From an uncultured Clostridia bacterium (GTDB taxonomy: Bacteria > Bacillota > Clostridia > Christensenellales > Borkfalkiaceae), in assembly GCA_944376035.1 (NCBI GenBank), contig CALWBJ010000190.1, positions 1-8,046 on the forward strand: a stretch of 8,046 bases of DNA, in the 5' to 3' direction. The position numbers and the translations under genes are program-made. The first letter of the stretch is position 1; every line of letters starts with the position of its first letter. The notes beneath the pieces were generated by a model that was given only the letters and a program-made list of their open reading frames with translations, was not told the origin of the DNA and made no database searches. Positions 1-5,588 of this stretch are shown here, one piece after another.

Positions 1-1057
1 GGTAAAAAAGGCATTTCCCGATTATAACGTCGACCTGCTTACCGGTTCAAATACGGCAAAGGAGAAAAAAGACATCAAAGCGGCATTAAAAATGGGCCAT
101 ATAAATATCCTTGTAGGTACTCATGCAATACTTGAAGAGGATGTTGAGTTTAAAAAACTTTCGGTTTGCGTATGCGACGAGCAGCAACGTTTCGGCGTTG
201 CTCAACGTTCGGGTCTTTTAAGTAAAGGAATAACTCCCGACGTTCTTGTAATGAGTGCGACGCCTATTCCGAGAACTTTGTCGCTTATATTTTACGGCGA
301 TTTAGATATAACTACTATTGCCGACAAACCCAAAATGCGTATTCCCGTTCAGACAAATATAGTTCCCGGTGAAAAATACGGAGATATGCTCGGATTTATA
401 CACAGAGAAATTAAAGAAGGAAGGCGGGCATATTTTGTCTGTCCTAAAATAGAAGGCGATGAAGACGGTACGATAATGAGCGTAACCGAACTTTATGAAG
501 AGATAAAAAACAGGCTTCCCGATGTCAGCGTCGGACTTCTTCACGGAAAAATGAAGGATAAAGAAAAAAATTCGGTAATGCAGGCATTCAAGGACGGAAG
601 TATACAACTGTTAGTATCTACCACGGTAATAGAGGTAGGGGTAGATGTGCCCGAAGCGTCGGTAATGGTAATATACAATGCAGAACGTTTCGGTCTTTCT
701 CAACTTCATCAGTTACGAGGCAGAGTGGGGCGGTCCGATAAAAAGAGTTACTGTTTTTTAATGACCTCAAAAGTCGGTGGGGAAGATATTGAAAGACTAA
801 AAATAATAAAGGATAATTCCGACGGTTTCAAAATTTCCGAATATGACTATAAATTACGTGGCGGCGGAGATTTTATGGGCGGCAGGCAGAGCGGGAAATT
901 CATGCGCGATTTAGGTTATCTTAATTACGGAATTGAGTCTATATTCCTTGCTAAGAAAATAAGCGACGAAGCCTATATGAGCGAAAAACTCAACGATAAT
1001 ATCAAAGCAGTGGTGATAAAAAAATACGACAAACTGAAAGATATAGCAATGAACTGA
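1..1057 (+). CDS. recG: ATP-dependent DNA helicase RecG, C-terminal part (5' end outside window)
   Basis: RecG is a superfamily 2 helicase that remodels stalled replication forks and branch-migrates Holliday junctions. The reading frame is open from base 2, so the ATG at 92 is internal and the gene is cut by the window edge. About 351 residues remain of a family size near 680. The N-terminal wedge domain and Walker A motif lie outside. Visible in order: LLTGS, VGTHAIL, the Walker B/DExH-type motif as DEQQRFGV (bases 176-199), SATPIPRTL, GLLHGKMK, TTVIEVGVDVPEASVMVIYNAERFG, and QLRGRVGRS. The last two are diagnostic for RecG. Two conserved positions differ from the usual sequence: DEQQ instead of DEQH, and RGGGDFMGGRQSG instead of RGPGDFLGTRQSG. 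The stop is TGA at 1055-1057. Identity is secure; the 5' end is not visible. Confidence 0.95.
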   Translation, partial: VKKAFPDYNVDLLTGSNTAKEKKDIKAALKMGHINILVGTHAILEEDVEFKKLSVCVCDEQQRFGVAQRSGLLSKGITPDVLVMSATPIPRTLSLIFYGDLDITTIADKPKMRIPVQTNIVPGEKYGDMLGFIHREIKEGRRAYFVCPKIEGDEDGTIMSVTELYEEIKNRLPDVSVGLLHGKMKDKEKNSVMQAFKDGSIQLLVSTTVIEVGVDVPEASVMVIYNAERFGLSQLHQLRGRVGRSDKKSYCFLMTSKVGGEDIERLKIIKDNSDGFKISEYDYKLRGGGDFMGGRQSGKFMRDLGYLNYGIESIFLAKKISDEAYMSEKLNDNIKAVVIKKYDKLKDIAMN

Positions 1058-1197
1058 ATGTAAATTTATCCGAAAAAAATTTTTTTATTTCATGCTTATA
1101 TAATGAAAATTTTTAAAAAGATTCAGATTACGTTATAAGTATTTATAAAAAAATTATAACTGAATTGTCGTAAAAAAATATAAATATAAAATATCAG

Positions 1198-1242
1198 AAA
1201 AGCCTCCCGCATTTGCCTTAATTAAAATGCGGGAGGCTTTTT
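1198..1242 (+). terminator. Strong intrinsic terminator, likely bidirectional
   Basis: The left arm AAAAGCCTCCCGCATT (1198-1213) pairs perfectly with AATGCGGGAGGCTTTT (1226-1241), around a 12-nt loop that contains TTAATTAA. A T-run closes the plus-strand side and an A-run (T-run on the other strand) opens it. It lies between the convergent recG and XRE genes, 140 nt after the recG stop and 95 nt after the XRE stop, so it can end transcription from both sides. Confidence 0.93.
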
Positions 1243-1336
1243 GTAAAAATATTAAAATCATAAAAAGATATAATAGAAATTATAAAAAATAATTAAAAAA
1301 TAATTATAAAAAATTAAACTTTATTATATATCTTCA

Positions 1337-1933
1337 TTATTTGACTTTTTTATAAGTAAACCACAATACGGTGAGAACTTGGAGGGGAATACCTAAAATA
1401 AAAACAGTCCACAGGGTAGATGGCGGGTCGGATAATAAGAAGTAAAGAGTAAGGTAAACCGCGAGAATAAGCGTCCAGATTAGAAGCGAAGTTACGATTG
1501 CGTTACCGAGCGTTTTACCCCATACCGAAGTAAAGACAAGAACAACTATAAGGGTAATGGGCACGGCATAAATAAAAGCCATCCAATTTTCTTTGACATT
1601 CGGAAATATTAAGGTTGCAAAGCAATAGTAAAAAGTAGCCACCAGCCACACAAGACCTGCTGAACACAGGACGATAACAAGTCTTTTCCTGCTGATGTTT
1701 TTAACGGGCTTGGGTTTTTCCGCTTTCGGCTCAGATATAAGGGTATCGATTGTAATTCCGTAAAAATCCGCAATTTGCTTTAAAACTGAGAGATCGGGAA
1801 CAGATTCACCGCGTTCCCACTTTGAAACTGCCTTATCGGTATAATTGAGTTTATCCGCAAGTTCTGCTTGCGTCAGGTTAAGGGATTTGCGGTAATTTAT
1901 AAGATTTTGAGCAAGGTTTTCTTTAATATCCAT
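1337..1933 (-). CDS. XRE-family HTH regulator with four-segment membrane tail
   Basis: This is a 198-residue protein with an N-terminal Cro/CI-type DNA-binding domain (residues 5-66). The helix-turn-helix core is LTQAELADKLNYTDKAVSKWERG at residues 20-42, followed by PDLSVLKQIADFYGITIDTLI. A Pro/Lys linker (68-84) leads to about four hydrophobic segments near residues 85-110, 117-138, 144-167 and 173-193, ending in YKKVK. It should be a membrane-tethered transcription factor; its signal and targets cannot be read. The frame extends 12 codons upstream to a TTG at 1969, but the ATG at 1933 is preferred because the protein then begins at MDIKENLAQNL, as in the family, and because the TTG overlaps the -35 box of the promoter. 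There is no Shine-Dalgarno site before the ATG. It is divergent from degV and shares its upstream region. Confidence 0.88.
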   Translation of the reverse strand: MDIKENLAQNLINYRKSLNLTQAELADKLNYTDKAVSKWERGESVPDLSVLKQIADFYGITIDTLISEPKAEKPKPVKNISRKRLVIVLCSAGLVWLVATFYYCFATLIFPNVKENWMAFIYAVPITLIVVLVFTSVWGKTLGNAIVTSLLIWTLILAVYLTLYFLLSDPPSTLWTVFILGIPLQVLTVLWFTYKKVK

Positions 1934-1969
1934 ATATAAAATTTTACCATAATTTATATTAAAAATCAA
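1934..1969 (-). promoter_or_regulatory. Sigma-A-type promoter of the XRE gene, predicted leaderless
   Basis: On the minus strand, -35 TTGATT (1969-1964) and -10 TAAAAT (1946-1941) are separated by exactly 17 bp. Only 7 nt separate the -10 from the ATG at 1933, so the start of transcription should fall on or next to the A of the ATG. No ribosome site is present, which fits a leaderless message. The prediction is from sequence spacing only. Confidence 0.65.
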
Positions 1970-1972
1970 CGC

Positions 1973-2037
1973 TTTTAACGGTAAAATAATAAACTCTACC
2001 GTTGGTAGAGAGGAAAAATATTTATTCTACCGTAAAG
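1973..2037. promoter_or_regulatory. Cluster of three TACCG-type operator-like elements
   Basis: Three related elements lie between the divergent XRE and degV genes. They are TTTTAACGGTAAAA at 1973-1986 (arms TTTTA/TAAAA), the perfect inverted repeat CTCTACC-GTT-GGTAGAG at 1994-2010, and TTCTACCGTAAAG at 2025-2037 (core TACCGTA). All contain TACCG in one orientation or the other. Their centres are about 22 and 29 bp apart. The first abuts the -35 box of the XRE promoter, so autoregulation by the XRE protein is the simplest reading. That is an inference. Confidence 0.6.
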
Positions 2038-2073
2038 TTGTGCGAAAATAGAATGTATTTAAGATAAAGTAGG

Positions 2074-2102
2074 TTGAGTTTTTACAAATGCTACAATATA
2101 AT
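2074..2102 (+). promoter_or_regulatory. Promoter of degV
   Basis: TTGAGT (2074-2079) and TATAAT (2097-2102) have a 17-bp spacer. Transcription would start near 2109, leaving a leader of about 24 nt that contains the GGAGG ribosome site at 2121-2125. Confidence 0.75.
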
Positions 2103-2132
2103 TTTTCTGAAAATAAATTTGGAGGAATTGAA

Positions 2133-2984
2133 GTGAAAATAGCGATATCGGCGGAGTCCACAATCGATCTTACCAAAGAACTTATAGAAAAATTTGATTT
2201 TAAAATTGTGCCTTTTCAGATTTTTTTAGGAGACGAGAACAGATATGACGGCGAGGTCACCTGTGACGAAATTATAAATTTTGTCGATAAAAACAAAGTT
2301 TTACCTAAAACGGGAGCCGTAAATGAGTCGCAGTATTCAAACCACTTCAAATCGATACTGAAAGACTATGATGCAATAGTGCATTTGTCGCTTTCTTCGG
2401 AATTAAGCAGCGCTTATTCCAATGCGGTAAAAGTGGCCGAGAAGATGAAAAACGTATTTATTGTAGATACCCGTTCGCTTTCAACGGGAATAGCGCTGTT
2501 GGCAATATATGCAAAAGAACTTGCGGATAAAGGTCTTGATGCTAAAAGTGTATACGAGAAAGTTTTAAAGCGTATTCCTTATGTTCAGGCAAGTTTTGAA
2601 TTAAAACGTCTGGATTATCTGTACAAAGGCGGCAGGTGCAGCGCAATAATGTATTTCGGCGCAAATCTTTTAAAAATCCGTCCGCAGATAATTGTAAAAG
2701 ACGGAAAAATGATTCCCGGCAAAAAATACAGGGGCTCATTTGAACACGTGGTAAAGTCTTACTGTTCCGATACTTTGGCGCAGTTCGACAACCCTGACTT
2801 AAAGCACGGTTTTGTAACATATACAACGGCTTCTCCTGAAATAATAAAGATGGCGGTTGAAAGTATGAAGGAAAGGGGTTTTGAAAACGTATACATTACC
2901 CGTGCGGGCGGTACTATAACAAGTCATTGCGGAGAAAACTGCCTTGGTATTCTGTACATCAACGACGGAGAAAATCAGGAATAA
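2133..2984 (+). CDS. DegV/FakB-family fatty acid-binding protein
   Basis: DegV-family proteins bind a single fatty acid; the FakB members present it to the kinase FakA for phosphorylation and entry into phospholipid synthesis. The 283-residue length is normal. Motifs in order: ISAESTIDL (residues 5-13), PKTGAVN (58-64) at the position of the usual TSQP block with Thr60 kept, LSSELSSAY (87-95), VDTRSLSTG (111-119), LDYLYKGGR (160-168) followed by KIRPQIIVKDGKM, and the C-terminal SHCGENCLGI with His265. The Thr, Ser and His that contact the carboxylate in FakB proteins therefore appear to be retained. The start is GTG at 2133, with GGAGG seven bases upstream. The frame runs 15 codons further up to 2088, but that would overlap the promoter and lacks a ribosome site. 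No fakA is in the window. It is monocistronic between a promoter and the terminator at 3264. Confidence 0.92.
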   Translation: MKIAISAESTIDLTKELIEKFDFKIVPFQIFLGDENRYDGEVTCDEIINFVDKNKVLPKTGAVNESQYSNHFKSILKDYDAIVHLSLSSELSSAYSNAVKVAEKMKNVFIVDTRSLSTGIALLAIYAKELADKGLDAKSVYEKVLKRIPYVQASFELKRLDYLYKGGRCSAIMYFGANLLKIRPQIIVKDGKMIPGKKYRGSFEHVVKSYCSDTLAQFDNPDLKHGFVTYTTASPEIIKMAVESMKERGFENVYITRAGGTITSHCGENCLGILYINDGENQE

Positions 2985-3200
2985 GAATATTCTTTTAGAC
3001 ATTTTAAGAATAAAGTAGACCGTGAACTTAATTTATATACAAGGCAAATTATAGATACAATTATTATATTTGAAGTATATAAAATTTACAGTCATTTAAA
3101 TTCAAAATATTTTTTTATTTACCGAATTTAAAAGAATGAAGATATAAGTTTTCAAATAACTATATTATACACTTTCGGAAATCCGTAAAAATTAGCAAAT

Positions 3201-3236
3201 AAATAATTTTTTTATTCATTAACAAAAAAATTATTT
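3201..3236. repeat. AT-only 13-bp inverted repeat at the amidase stop codon
   Basis: AAATAATTTTTTT (3201-3213) is the exact reverse complement of AAAAAAATTATTT (3224-3236), with a 10-nt spacer. It overlaps the amidase stop codon (3231-3233). It has no GC pairs in the arms, so it may form only a weak hairpin. It could help end or stabilise the amidase message, but I cannot show this. Confidence 0.5.
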
Positions 3237-3728
3237 ACTTATTCCGGAAATATGAATAAAGCGCGCCTGAGCGAAGTTATATTCGCTCAGGCGTTTGTTT
3301 TTTACGTCAAAACTGTGAGCGCATACAAGAAAATCAGGAGGTAATTCTGATTGAATGATTGTTTCGGTTATTATTAGTGAATGATAAAAATCTCCGTCAG
3401 AATTTCCGAGTTGAATGATGTCTCCGATTTCCGCTTCTTGCGGCAGTATTATTTTGCAAAACGGGCCTGCGCCTTTGTTGTCAATAAGAAAATTATATAA
3501 ATACTCCACTCCCGTCCATGCGGGAGCGCGCGAGTCAAGACTTCGATAAAACCATCCCGTTACAGGTGTAAAGTTCATTTGTCCCGAGCCGGCATAGATA
3601 CATTGAGAAATAAAATTGGTACAATCTCCTCCCAATAAGTCAAAATCATAAAAATCGGGATTTCTTGACAAAGCCCACTTTTTTGCATAGTTAACCGCAT
3701 TAAGTCTGTTGTATTTTTCTGTTCTCAT
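3231..3728 (-). CDS. Amidase_6-type (putative amidase domain) cysteine hydrolase
   Basis: This 165-residue protein consists almost entirely of one putative amidase domain, a papain-like fold found mainly in Bacillota. Recognisable blocks are YNRLNAVNYAKKWALSRNP (residues 6-24), the active-site stretch GGDCTNFISQC (33-43) with Cys36 as likely nucleophile, TGWFY (57-61), APAWTGVEYLYNFL (68-81), GDIIQLG (102-108), FYHSLIIT (114-121) with His116 as likely base, and the closing HSFD...RLSEYNF...RFIHI. There is no signal peptide or membrane segment, so it is probably cytoplasmic or released by another route. The substrate is unknown; peptidoglycan or peptide amide bonds are possible. The start is ATG 3728, because an in-frame stop lies three codons upstream. 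No ribosome site is present, and TATAAT-like sequence abuts the start codon. A plus-strand terminator hairpin is embedded in its last 25 codons. Confidence 0.88.
   Translation of the reverse strand: MRTEKYNRLNAVNYAKKWALSRNPDFYDFDLLGGDCTNFISQCIYAGSGQMNFTPVTGWFYRSLDSRAPAWTGVEYLYNFLIDNKGAGPFCKIILPQEAEIGDIIQLGNSDGDFYHSLIITETIIQSELPPDFLVCAHSFDVKNKRLSEYNFAQARFIHISGISK
3264..3303 (+). terminator. Intrinsic terminator for degV, inside the amidase gene
   Basis: The perfect 12-bp stem CGCCTGAGCGAA (3264-3275) / TTCGCTCAGGCG (3282-3293) has a 6-nt loop and is followed by TTTGTTTTTT (3294-3303) on the plus strand. The T-run orientation matches transcripts coming from degV, whose stop is 280 nt upstream. 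The same bases encode part of the conserved C-terminus of the convergent amidase gene. On the minus strand the hairpin is followed only by CGCTTTATT, so it is mainly a plus-strand signal. Confidence 0.88.
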
Positions 3729-3763
3729 ATTATATTATATTGATTTAAAAGATAAAAATGAAA

Positions 3764-3865
3764 ATGAATATAAAAATCCATAATATGCTTTAATAGCGCA
3801 AAATTAATGAATAAAAAGAATAATATTCATATAAAAATTCATTATAAATTGAAAATATGAATATT
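3764..3865. promoter_or_regulatory. ATGAATAT elements and 11-bp inverted repeat upstream of the ABC operon
   Basis: ATGAATAT occurs at 3764-3771 and 3857-3864, and in reverse as ATATTCAT at 3823-3830. A near copy, ATGAATAA, starts at about 3808. The last two exact copies sit in a perfect inverted repeat, AATATTCATAT (3822-3832) and ATATGAATATT (3855-3865), whose arm centres are 33 bp apart, about three helical turns. Stretches such as ATAAAAATTCA (3831-3841) resemble half of the ArgR/AhrC ARG box (TGAAT-N4-ATTCA). The cluster ends 36 bp before the -35 box of the importer promoter. An operator role is inferred, and AT-rich background could produce some of these matches. Confidence 0.45.
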
Positions 3866-3901
3866 TTAATAAAAAAATTTTAAATATATGCATAAAAACG
3901 A

Positions 3902-3930
3902 TTGACAAGGTAAGATTAAAAGTTTATAAT
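3902..3930 (+). promoter_or_regulatory. Full-consensus sigma-A promoter of the ABC importer operon
   Basis: TTGACA (3902-3907) and TATAAT (3925-3930) match consensus at every base and are 17 bp apart. Transcription should start near 3937. The leader of about 46 nt contains a short hairpin, CGCTC-TTGC-GAGCG (3954-3967), immediately before the AAAGGAGAG ribosome site (3968-3976). Confidence 0.92.
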
Positions 3931-3982
3931 GAGGAGCGTAATCTAAAGAAAGGCGCTCTTGCGAGCGAAAGGAGAGAATAAT

Positions 3983-4831
3983 ATGAAAAAGATAATCACT
4001 CTTATAATGAGTATGCTTATGGCGATAGGCTGCATAGGTCTGACCGCCTGCGGGCAATCGGAAAAGGTAAAAGTAATAGAAATACCGCTTACTTCCGAGG
4101 AGTATGTGTTCGCGGTAAAAACGGGAGATACGGAAACGCAGACAGCGCTTAATGATTTTCTTGACGAAATAAAAGAAAACGGAACATTAAATACTATTGT
4201 AGAATCATTTTTTGACGGTTCGAGTGACTTTGTTTATAGTAATCCTGCAAGTAAAGACGGATGTTTGGTGGTTGCTACCAGCGCGGATTTTCCTCCGTTT
4301 GAATATAAATCCGGGGACAAATTTACAGGTATAGATATGCAGATAGCAAAATTATTTGCAGATAAGTTGGGTAAGACATTATATATAGGCGATATAGGGT
4401 TTGATTCCGTAATACTTGCTATGGGTACGGCTGATAACGAATATAAAATAGGTATGGCTGGAATCACATATAGTAAAGATCGTGATGAAAGTATGGATTT
4501 CAGTAAAGGATATTATAAATCTGCACAAGTTGTAATCGTAAAAGAAAGCGATAAAACTTTTGATAGTTGTAAAACAGCAGAAGACGTTGAAGCAATATTA
4601 AAACAACAGGGTAAATCTTATAAAGTGGGAACTCAAAAAGGTACAACCGGATATATGTATACATTTGGCGACGAAGGGTTTGGCTACACGGGTTATAAAA
4701 ATCTTGAAACAAAGATTTACGATGCGGGAGCGCTCGCTATAAAAGATCTGTCAAACGGAAAGATCAATGCCGTGATAATAGACGAACAGCCTGCTAAAAT
4801 GATTTCAAAGAGTATAAATGATAATTTATAA
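3983..4831 (+). CDS. Amino acid ABC transporter substrate-binding lipoprotein, circularly permuted SBP_bac_3 fold
   Basis: This is the extracytoplasmic receptor of a polar amino acid importer, 282 residues. A lipoprotein signal peptide ends in the lipobox LTAC, with the lipidated Cys at residue 23. Residues 31-77 (VIEIPLTSEEYVFAVKTG... to GTLNTIVESFF) match the segment that normally closes an SBP_bac_3 domain. Residues 94-282 match the normal start and middle: LVVATSADFPPFEY (95-108), GIDMQIAKLFADKLG (116-130), GITYSKDRDESMDFSKGYY (160-178), KVGTQKGTTGYMY, and DLSNGKINAVIIDEQPA near the C-terminus. The protein stops soon after that block, where the missing tail should follow, so the order is circularly permuted. 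Arg167 and the Asp of IDEQPA, at positions that bind the amino acid carboxylate and amino groups, are kept. The start is ATG 3983, seven bases after AAAGGAGAG; an upstream in-frame TTG at 3959 lies in the leader hairpin. The exact amino acid is unknown. Confidence 0.9.
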   Translation: MKKIITLIMSMLMAIGCIGLTACGQSEKVKVIEIPLTSEEYVFAVKTGDTETQTALNDFLDEIKENGTLNTIVESFFDGSSDFVYSNPASKDGCLVVATSADFPPFEYKSGDKFTGIDMQIAKLFADKLGKTLYIGDIGFDSVILAMGTADNEYKIGMAGITYSKDRDESMDFSKGYYKSAQVVIVKESDKTFDSCKTAEDVEAILKQQGKSYKVGTQKGTTGYMYTFGDEGFGYTGYKNLETKIYDAGALAIKDLSNGKINAVIIDEQPAKMISKSINDNL

Positions 4832-4871
4832 AATAATAAAATCATAAAGCCAAAAAACGATTAATTCAATT

Positions 4872-5564
4872 ATGAGATTTGATATTTTTTATGAAGAATT
4901 TATAACCAAAGCCGGATACAAGATGTTGCTAGAAGGCTTGAAGAACACCGCTATAATAGCCGTGTTCGCTTTGCTTATAGGATTGGTCATCGGTTCTGTA
5001 ATCGTACTAGTGAAAATATCGCCGTTTAATAACTGGTTATTTAAAATACTAAAAGTAATAGGCGATATATACGTGGCTCTTTTCAGAGGGACGCCTATAG
5101 TGGTGCAATTGCTATTGACTCACTACGTCTTGTTTCCGCTTATGGATATAAATCTGGAACCGGTAGTGGAAGGAGTAATAACTTTCGGGATGAACAGCGG
5201 TGCATATATTTCCGAAATAATGAGAGGTGGTATCCTTTCAATAGATAAGGGACAGATGGAAGCGGGCAGGAGCGTAGGGCTTTCGTATATGCAGACAATG
5301 ATGAAAATAGTACTGCCGCAGGCAATAAAAAACATACTTCCGACTTTGGGAAATGAATTTATAGCCTTAATAAAAGAAACATCGGTGGTAAGTTTTATAA
5401 CGGTAATAGATATATACAAAGCCTTCCAAAGCATAGCGAACAGCACTTACGAATACATAGTGCCTTATCTTATGCTGGCATTGGTATACCTGGTTTTGGT
5501 AATAATAATAACAATGCTTATTAAATTGCTGGAAAAGAGACTTCGGGCAAGCGATAAACGCTGA
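4872..5564 (+). CDS. Amino acid ABC transporter permease, HisM/GlnP family
   Basis: This inner-membrane subunit of the importer has 230 residues, typical for the family. Hydrophobic segments lie at about residues 26-48, 60-90, 98-117, 163-180 and 196-218. Family motifs are LLEGLKNTAIIAVFALLIG (19-37), the conserved ALFRGTPIVVQLLL (69-82), and the EAA loop EAGRSVGLSYMQTMMKIVLP (130-149), continuing QAIKNILPTLGNEFIALIKETS, which docks on the ATPase. It starts 40 nt after the receptor stop. No clear ribosome site precedes ATG 4872, so translation may depend on coupling or on an unstructured AT-rich leader. The N-terminus MRFDIFYEEFITKAGYKMLLEGL fits homologous permeases, which supports this start over the internal ATG of MLLEGL at 4923. 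With only one permease gene it should work as a homodimer. Confidence 0.94.
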   Translation: MRFDIFYEEFITKAGYKMLLEGLKNTAIIAVFALLIGLVIGSVIVLVKISPFNNWLFKILKVIGDIYVALFRGTPIVVQLLLTHYVLFPLMDINLEPVVEGVITFGMNSGAYISEIMRGGILSIDKGQMEAGRSVGLSYMQTMMKIVLPQAIKNILPTLGNEFIALIKETSVVSFITVIDIYKAFQSIANSTYEYIVPYLMLALVYLVLVIIITMLIKLLEKRLRASDKR

Positions 5565-5588
5565 TTGAATTTTTAGGAGAGCGCGACA

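Noticed and set aside
1073..1086. A7T7 palindrome after recG
   Set aside because: It is an A-tract likely to bend DNA, with no GC stem, and this composition is common here; the real terminator is at 1198-1242.
1994..2010. CTCTACCGTTGGTAGAG as a MerR-type operator inside a long promoter spacer
   Set aside because: No -35/-10 pair with a 19-20 bp spacer flanks it on either strand, and no MerR gene is nearby.
2983..2994. AAGAATATTCTT palindrome at the degV stop as a terminator
   Set aside because: There is no loop and no GC-rich stem; a much better terminator lies at 3264-3303.
3201..3236. AT-only inverted repeat as an intrinsic terminator
   Set aside because: The arms have no GC pairs, so the stem would be too weak; listed only as a repeat.
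3934..3967. Two alternative leader hairpins, GAGCG (3934-3938) or GAGCG (3963-3967) competing for CGCTC (3954-3958), like an attenuator
   Set aside because: The -10 box ends at 3930, so transcription should start near 3937 and the first GAGCG would mostly be absent from the RNA.
4829..4871. Frameshift or premature stop truncating the receptor, with its C-terminal tail lost
   Set aside because: The 40 nt before the permease encode nothing like the missing tail, and the tail-like segment is intact near the N-terminus, so permutation explains the length.
5123..5446. Open frames antisense to recG, degV, the importer genes and the CBM9-like gene
   Set aside because: They are shadows of strongly recognised genes, lack ribosome sites and show no family motifs.
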